A stretch of 64,000 bases of DNA from Scleromitrula shiraiana (lineage: Eukaryota; Ascomycota; Leotiomycetes; Helotiales; Sclerotiniaceae). A program made the translations under genes and the position numbers. This document shows, piece by piece, positions 57,023 through 64,000 of this stretch (its first letter is position 1; each line of letters starts with the position of its first letter). The DNA is taken from the NCBI GenBank assembly GCA_028455995.1, contig JABELC010000007.1:868001-932000 (forward strand), written 5' to 3'. The notes beneath the pieces were generated by a model. It ran no database searches, had not been told where the DNA came from, and was given only the letters and a program-made list of their open reading frames with translations.

Positions 57023-58677
57023 GATGAGAATAAGTGTCTTTAATGTAGGTGGATGAAGAAGAAAGGAAGGAACGAAAACAGATAACTTTTATCTGGGGGG
57101 TGGTCTCTTGATACATAACATGAAATGCGAAGAATGTAGATTTCTCACATCTGAAACAACACGCCATTCTTATTAACGCGCAAATGTGAGGGTTCCGAAG
57201 GCATGGGAGCGAATTGTTAATTATCCACTTGGGTAAAACGATATCTAATATTAAAAAGTCATTCAAGGTAGGAAAAAACCAACCACTGCATCTTTGAGAA
57301 CACATTCAGAGACCGATTTCATCATCTTAAACATTCAGTTCTCAAACAAAAAAGAATGAGGAGTACAGAGCGTTTACAATCGATGGAATGCCGTCTGGAT
57401 AGCATGCATTCCAGACAAAAGACTCGTGGATTCGTCTTGACGAGATCATCAGACTTGATTTATTCCCACTCCCGCAGTATTATAATTTGGACGTTTCGCA
57501 GACAGGTTCGAAAGCTCTTCAAACGTTGATATTGTTAAGAAACATGGCATAGTTACTTCAACGCGTTTCGCGAAAGAGTTCTATTCTTCAAGTGAAACTG
57601 TGTGTCACTCTTAGTAGAGCGATATGCACTTGTCATAATTGTAACTTCTTATTCAATGAGAGCATTTTGTTTTGTGATTCCTTACAACATGGTTGCAATT
57701 CAGGAACCACTCTCTTTACCTACTTTGTACATTTCTTTGTGGGGGGGAGGGGGGGACTAGTTGGCGGGGTCAGGTTAAGAAAGTCAGCCGCAGCTAGTGG
57801 GTAAGCTAGACTGTTTCAGGTATAGCTTATAGATTTTTCAAACGGCACGCCTCCCGCCTTTCCCCGGCGCTTCCCCCCGGCGCTTCCACCCCGGCGCTTC
57901 CCCTGCTTCCCCCCACCTTTGCCAGTCATATCATATCATGTCATATCATATCATACCTTCAGCTATAAATATGCAGATTACTCTTGCCTCAAGTTGCCTC
58001 AAGTGGCCTCAAGTGCTGTTATTCAAACCTCCCAAGCTTAGAACATATATCTGTGTATATATATCTACGTAAAATTGCCATAATAGTGAGTTCAATTGAA
58101 GTCTCTTGCTCATAATTCATCAATAAAATGGGATCCTTATGCCACCCAAGCTGTTCTCGAGATCTATCAAGATCATTGGGAGATTAAACGTGAGATTACA
58201 GTAATTACCAATAAGGAGCTATAGCTAATGGCTGCAAGTTGTCGAAGAAAAGTATGAGATCCAACTATACAGCTTGTGTCTAGCACTTCTAGAATTTGAA
58301 ATATGATTTCACTTTCTGTTTGTATCTCAATATTTATTTCTATAGATTTTACTCGAAGAAAGCTCCTATTGATTTAACACCCATTACAGAAATACATTCA
58401 TATACACACCGAATGTCATCAATCAGAGAGAGGTACATAGATACCACACTCGTTAATATCACTTTCACTATTCTGTAGCGAATCTCATCAAATTCCATTT
58501 CAATGCGGAAACTTATCACAATTTTATGGCCTCAAGACCTCAATCCCAGTTTTTTTTAACTCTGATCCGCACGAAAACCAAGCAAGAGGAGGTTTCCAGA
58601 TTACGACTGAGCTATTACCTTGGTCAAGTTCCCTGGATCTTTTAAGTCACCTTACTGAACTTATCAAATTTCTGGCC
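57023..58677. other. Divergent spacer with GC-rich repeat
   Basis: 1.65 kb without a supportable gene. Includes a G-rich run near 57740, a GC-rich tandem repeat, and a TCATA repeat at about 57927-57957. Confidence 0.45.
57862..57904 (+). repeat. CCCCGGCGCTTCC tandem repeat (three units)
   Basis: Three near-identical 13-15 bp units, strikingly GC-rich against the AT-rich surroundings. Confidence 0.9.
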
Positions 58678-61600
58678 ATGAATTCCAACATGGCCATGAC
58701 ACAGCTTCACCTCGAGTACATTGTGAACCATGTTTTTCTTCCTCAGAAACTCCCCCAGGAAGATGACGGAGATGATGAACATGATATCATCATTACAAGG
58801 CTTTTCAAGCTTGAGCTTGAGAATTTCTGCCGTGAATTCAGTCCAGTCAAAGAACAGTCACAATGGCAAAGGATGATCAGTAGTATAGAAAGCTTGTCAG
58901 AAAGCTCAGATAGCACCGCACAAGGAATCAATCAACTTCCTAAGATGAAGCAAAATGGTAAGGTAATGAACTATAGTTTCAGATAAAGAACTAACTCTTT
59001 TGTTCCCTAGATATCTCTGTTCTGCATATAAAAAGGCAAAATGCAGGTCTCATCATTCGCCGCTTGTCAGAAGAATATTCCTTCGAAACTTTCGAACTGT
59101 CGCCACGAAACGAAGATTTGATGACGACAGTTGGGCGACTCAGACGATATTTTCCAGGTCCAACCGTAGCTGTTCATCAGGACCGTGTCCGCGACCAAGC
59201 CTTCCAGGAAGCATTGTTACAATGTATTCAAGGATTGAGCAATGAGACCTCCATCACAGCATTCTCGAAATCTCGAAAGGCGTATGTAGAGGATATCGAG
59301 ATTCGAGATACGGTGCATCCAACGCTTGTAACGAATATGTTGTCTGAATGCTTACATGCTGTTGGGCGTCATTTAGATGTCCAACGCATACAAAAAAGAA
59401 CCCGTGACGATGTTCTTTGGGATAAAGCTCTTATTCCCTGGCGACGATCCGCTCGTTGGCTCTTACTTCGAGTTGCTCTACAGACAGGAATGGCGGCCAG
59501 TGAAAGACAAGAAAACCCACATACACAATATAAGTCTTTTATGATATTTTTCATGTGCAAGGTTTTGGAACAGGCATTACAGTCTGAGTGTCGAATACAG
59601 AGAGAGATATTGTACATGATGTCAACGAAAATACAACGGCGATTTATCAAACTCGAATCATTTGTCAAGCCTAATCTGCTGGATTATGTCAAACAAACAA
59701 TTTTGTTGGTTGGATCCTATTTGAATACAAGCGCCCCGAAACCGACAAAGGTTTCCTATCCGGATCTTTCATTGCTCGATCCAGATAAAGATACGGAATT
59801 GACAATGCAGTCCTTGCAAGCATATCTCTCGAGTAGTTCAATGCGGGATCAATCGATATCGAAGCATTTGAGATCTGTACCTACTTGCCCTCCTCGAGTG
59901 GTCCAGGATAGTGATATTCTACCTACAGTTTTGAACGTATCATTATTTGACTACAATGAGATCCGGATAAATTTGGCAGATATTGAAGAATGGGTCATGG
60001 ATCATCTATTTGACTGGCTTCAAAAGAATATGACAACATCTATAACCGTTGGTAGTGCGCTAGCAAAACTCACATCCGCGTACAGTGAGGTTTCACGTAA
60101 AATATATGAGCATTCTACAGAAGCACAATCAACCAGATTGCTAACAATCCTTGGCTTATGGGTCGCACTCGACAACTATGCGACGTTCCATGAGCCTTTG
60201 TTGGGAGAATATGATGTTGAGATGGATTGCAACCTGTTTCGTTCCCTTCTGTTACCAACATTGCCTCAAATGAAAAGATTGGCTGAGATCGAAGAATACT
60301 TTGATAAACGGAAATCGTCCACTAATCCCCAGTTACCTTGCATTTTCACAGTTATCAACGCACCAAACAGCTTTGGAGTACGATATTTCGACCAATCTCC
60401 TTCGCATGCGATGTTGAGACGTGAGATTGAGCAAGATGCCGACAAGAAGAGAGCAAACAAGATTAAAGAACTTGCAACAAAGCGTGAGGCATATAACTCT
60501 TGGAAGCAAGCCGATCAAACGACTGAACACACATACATAATATCGGCTCAAAGCGGCAGATCCTCACATCTTCCGGATAGATGCCTAAAATGTATCGATA
60601 AGTATTATGCGAATGCCATTAAGATAGAAGTCCATGAATGGCCACTCCCGGCTAATCATGTCGAAGCGAAAGCAGTGGTGTTTGAACTTGATGTTCCGAA
60701 AATAATTTCAGCTTGGCGCGACTGCACATACAGCATTCTTCGAGATGACCTATCGCCTTCAGCCGAAAGAACCGAAACAAATTCTACCCGGTTTTATACT
60801 TTCGGCGATGCTGGTCTGCAACAATGGGACAAAAACCCCCCTGCCAGAGTTAGTATAGGCTCTAAAGCAAAGCCATTCGTCGTTGCACACTACAGGAATA
60901 AGGAAATATCCTTAGCAACAGAGGATAATGTCTGCAAGCCTAATGGCTTACGGTATGTGGTAATAGAGTCATGGCAATTACAAACGACCGCAATTCCAAA
61001 TGATTTTCTAAAGCATCTCGATATTCAAAGATTATGCACACTCCAACTAAGTACACCATCATTCAATAAGCTACAATATGCTCTTGACGGGACAGAGCAT
61101 ACAAGTAACGCGGTACTTGCGAAGCAGGCTAACTGTCCGGATACACTTACCTTACATGAGTATTACGCCTTTGCCTCCTTGAGAACAGGAAACCATCTTC
61201 AATGGCTCAACTTATTACGGGAATTAAGCACACAAATCCTTGATCTTAATCGAAAAGAAAATTTCCTGCTCATTGCGCAAGCAGTATGGCAAACTGGTCC
61301 TGCGAGCTGCGATTCCGTCTGCCGTGAAGCACATATAATTCTTCAAGGGAAGGTGTTTGGGCTGAAAATGCTATCAGCTTTGGATGCGGTACTTTCAAGT
61401 ACCGAGTCTAATTGGCAGGGAGCAAGAGCGGTTTGCATATTAACATTGATAACTACTAGGCTGCTATCGTTGTCTCCTCATGATGAAATTCATGAACGTT
61501 GTCTTCAGCTTTTAGGCCGTTCCCGAGAGATCTCATTGAGATGGACACGTGAAGTGGTTGAGATGCTCCATAACTGTGAGAAAGATGATGAGCTTGAGGA

Positions 61601-64000
61601 CCTCTCTACCCGTGCACTCGAAATAGCATTAACATGTCATGGGACATTTGATGTGGGATTAAGTCATCTCAAAGAGCTATTCTGCCAAACAAACAACCAA
61701 GCAATATTCACGCAATGTGCAATTATCATTCACGATCGTAGACCGACGTCGGTATCAAGTTTAGATTTCATAACTCAATTGTTGTTGAGAGGCTTCGATA
61801 GAACATCTCATCGTGCCGAAAGAATACTTCGACAGTTCATTACCGCAGATTCTCAGGGAATAAACGAAACCATCCAACATCTATGGTCTGGGTATAAAGC
61901 GGGGAGCAAGTGGACTGCAAATGAATATCCTCATAACCGATGGTTAACAGCATACACATCAGAGGAAGAAGGGCAAGAATCTGTGGGTGTTTCATTCAAC
62001 ACTTTGACAGGTGAATTGCTCGTAAATGGCTATCCACTTGCTCGCTTACCTCGAGAGTATGAAATGCATGCTACGTACATTCGTTGCTTTGGTAATGTAA
62101 GTCTTTTCTTCCTCCATTAACAAGATATGTTTTCTTATTGACCTGCTACACTATAGAAAGTGTTAGATGTCGTTCCATCCACAATGCAAGAAATGCTCTT
62201 CGAGACGCGGAAAGAGATATGCGGTCTACAGGTAAATTCCTTTTCGGTCCCGGCAACGTCAAATATATAGCACACACGCTAACTGTATATTCAGATTCAT
62301 TTTGTTATGGTAGAATCAGAGCTAATTATTCGCACACGGCAAGAAAACGAAATATTCGAAATTGTCCCTAAAGACCTCCTCAATGGGGATCTCCCATACA
62401 CGTTTGTTGAGAACTTCGTACACTTTCGCAACAGAGCTTCTGGAGTGATACAATTCCGTCCATTGAATACACCTTGGGGTTTTCCTTTATCTGGATGGCA
62501 AATTATTCCGGAAAACGAATCTTTTCAATTATCAAACCAATCTTTGAAATTGGTCGATCCGCACAGCCCGTGTTGCTATGCAATTATGCACATCTTACAC
62601 CCATTCGAAAGCCTAATGAATATCCACGTCGTATTGAATACTCAAAGTAGAGACTTGAACGTACACCTGCCTCGGTTCAATCTCGAGTTTCATTATAATA
62701 ACTCGAGGTTAGTCTCAAAACAACTTCGAGGAATGTTTGTGGATCAAAACCAAAACATTGGTACACTTACTGGGTTGGCTAACAAGATTGTGCTCCGTGG
62801 ATCTAACGAATCTTTACGTTCCGTATTGATTCCACATGGAAAAATCTCATTCATGCCACACGAAAATCATGTCATAGTGAATATAAACACAAAACAGTCA
62901 AGATCCTGTGCGTATCATGAATACCGAATTGATGAACAATTAGGCCGCCTAATCGACAATGGCAGCGTTCGAAGTCAGTTGTTCAAAATTTACCTACATG
63001 CTTTGACATCGGACGTTCTTCCGGACTCTCTTACCGGTAAAACCGGCACTGAACAGGCTCTAGAAAGCTTGTCATCGGCGTCATTATTGTCCTTTCAAAA
63101 CTTATCTTCTGAGGAAATCGACCTATTAGTTAGTCTAAGGAACATGGCACCAAAACGGTCTTATTATCCCAAACACTTGAAAGAAATGCAGACAGTATCA
63201 TGGTCTTCACTCCCATCTTTATCCCAACATGAGCAATTTCTTACAAAAGTTGACAGCATTTTTGACCACGCTAGAGCACTCTTACCCTTTTATGACAAGT
63301 CAACCCAGCGTATGAGATTTCCAAACAAGGAGACAGACAATCAAACTTTGGTCTCAAGAGCCATAATACGAAACTCTGCTTTTTGTGTGGATGGTTTTGG
63401 TGCCGAGAATTTCTCTGCCATGTTTGATTCTGTTTACTCTTCTCGAGAGGGTGGAACTCTGAGCCAACGTGATCATATCTATAGCATCGCTGGATTGATA
63501 GACATTCGGCCTTCAAGTCTAAATGTTTGTGGAAACTTACTACGAGTGATGGAGTCATGGCCGTCAGCCATTCGTGGACCTTTGTCCAGCACTAATATCG
63601 ATATCATTATTAATTACGATGCCAAGTGGTTAGATAATCCCGACAGATTTCTTCCTCGATACTGGTGCATTTTATATAATCGACTTTGCACTAGCAATCA
63701 TTCGCAAGACAGGTACAAAATCATCTATTTGCTCTCTACTATGAGCTTTTCGCAAAAAGTAGACCGCAACTTGGTCCATACACTCTTGGCATTTGCTACA
63801 AATACCAGATTTCGCAATTTATTCATTCCTCAGTACGATCACTTTGATTTGAGAGAAGGATACGAACCGGTCAAGGCCACATTGATTGAAATATTTGAGG
63901 ATAATACAGTTGCATATGCCGAATCTCCAGCGAAGAATCTTACGAAGCTAGAAGATGAATCCAGCGAGGACACCCGCTATCGTCGGCAAAAGGTTTACGA
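58678..64000 (+). CDS. Giant DUF6606/DUF3638-type protein (putative ubiquitin hydrolase family), N-terminal part
   Basis: 5' part of what is normally a ~3000-residue fungal protein annotated as DUF6606-DUF3638-DUF3645, often labelled ubiquitinyl hydrolase. Exons inferred: 58678-58957, 59011-62096, 62157-62231 and 62295 to beyond 64000; introns are 53, 60 and 63 nt. The start LHLEYIVNHVFLPQKLPQEDD and HIKRQNAGLIIRRL are typical of the N-terminal DUF6606 region. Residues encoded near 63030-63090 (SLTGKTGTEQALESLSSA) match a conserved motif before DUF3638. The helicase-like and peptidase-like parts would lie beyond the window. The frame stays open to the last base, so the gene is truncated by the window edge, not broken. 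Confidence 0.87.

Overview
The window looks like nuclear DNA of a filamentous ascomycete (Pezizomycotina; by overall protein character I would guess a leotiomycete such as Botrytis or Sclerotinia, which is inference). Supporting signs are genes split by short GT-AG introns, mostly 48 to 240 nt. ATP-citrate lyase is encoded by two separate divergent genes, the usual filamentous-fungal arrangement. There are also a 2EXR-domain gene and a giant DUF6606/DUF3638-type gene, and an AT-rich inverted-repeat element with the look of RIP mutation. I found no tRNA, rRNA or CRISPR array.

0-15.4 kb is a compact housekeeping block: PRMT5-type arginine methyltransferase (+), spliceosomal SmF (-), a DUF866/CZIB zinc protein (-), a mitochondrial PPR-like protein (+), queuosine salvage glycosylase QNG1 (-), SUMO E1 subunit UBA2 (+) and a mitochondrial-type 3-oxoacyl-ACP reductase (-). 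15.4-17.3 kb holds a 977-bp foldback element with long inverted arms and TA target duplication. 17.3-23.9 kb is the divergent acl2/acl1 pair around a 2.7-kb shared intergenic region that carries mirror-image hexamer arrays. 24.8-33.8 kb holds DNA polymerase delta subunit 4, a 2EXR protein, an amidase, a small secreted protein and elongin C, all on the minus strand.

33.8-40.2 kb is gene-poor with only degraded coding traces. 40.2-50.0 kb is the most unusual part: a class 3 lipase, an unrecognised 362-residue protein, and, divergent from it, a 1621-residue bacterial-type RHS/YD-repeat protein with RHS core, glycine-rich hydrophobic stretch and variable C-terminus. The RHS gene has acquired a fungal promoter layout and one 198-nt intron holding a 22-C tract. 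This looks like inter-kingdom transfer of a polymorphic-toxin-like gene, possibly together with its neighbour.

50-64 kb holds a PEP mutase/isocitrate lyase superfamily enzyme, a DUF1275 membrane protein, a cysteine-rich secreted protein whose frame does not join cleanly, and the 5' part of a giant DUF6606-type protein that runs off the window end. Exon coordinates given below were worked out by eye from splice signals and frame continuity.
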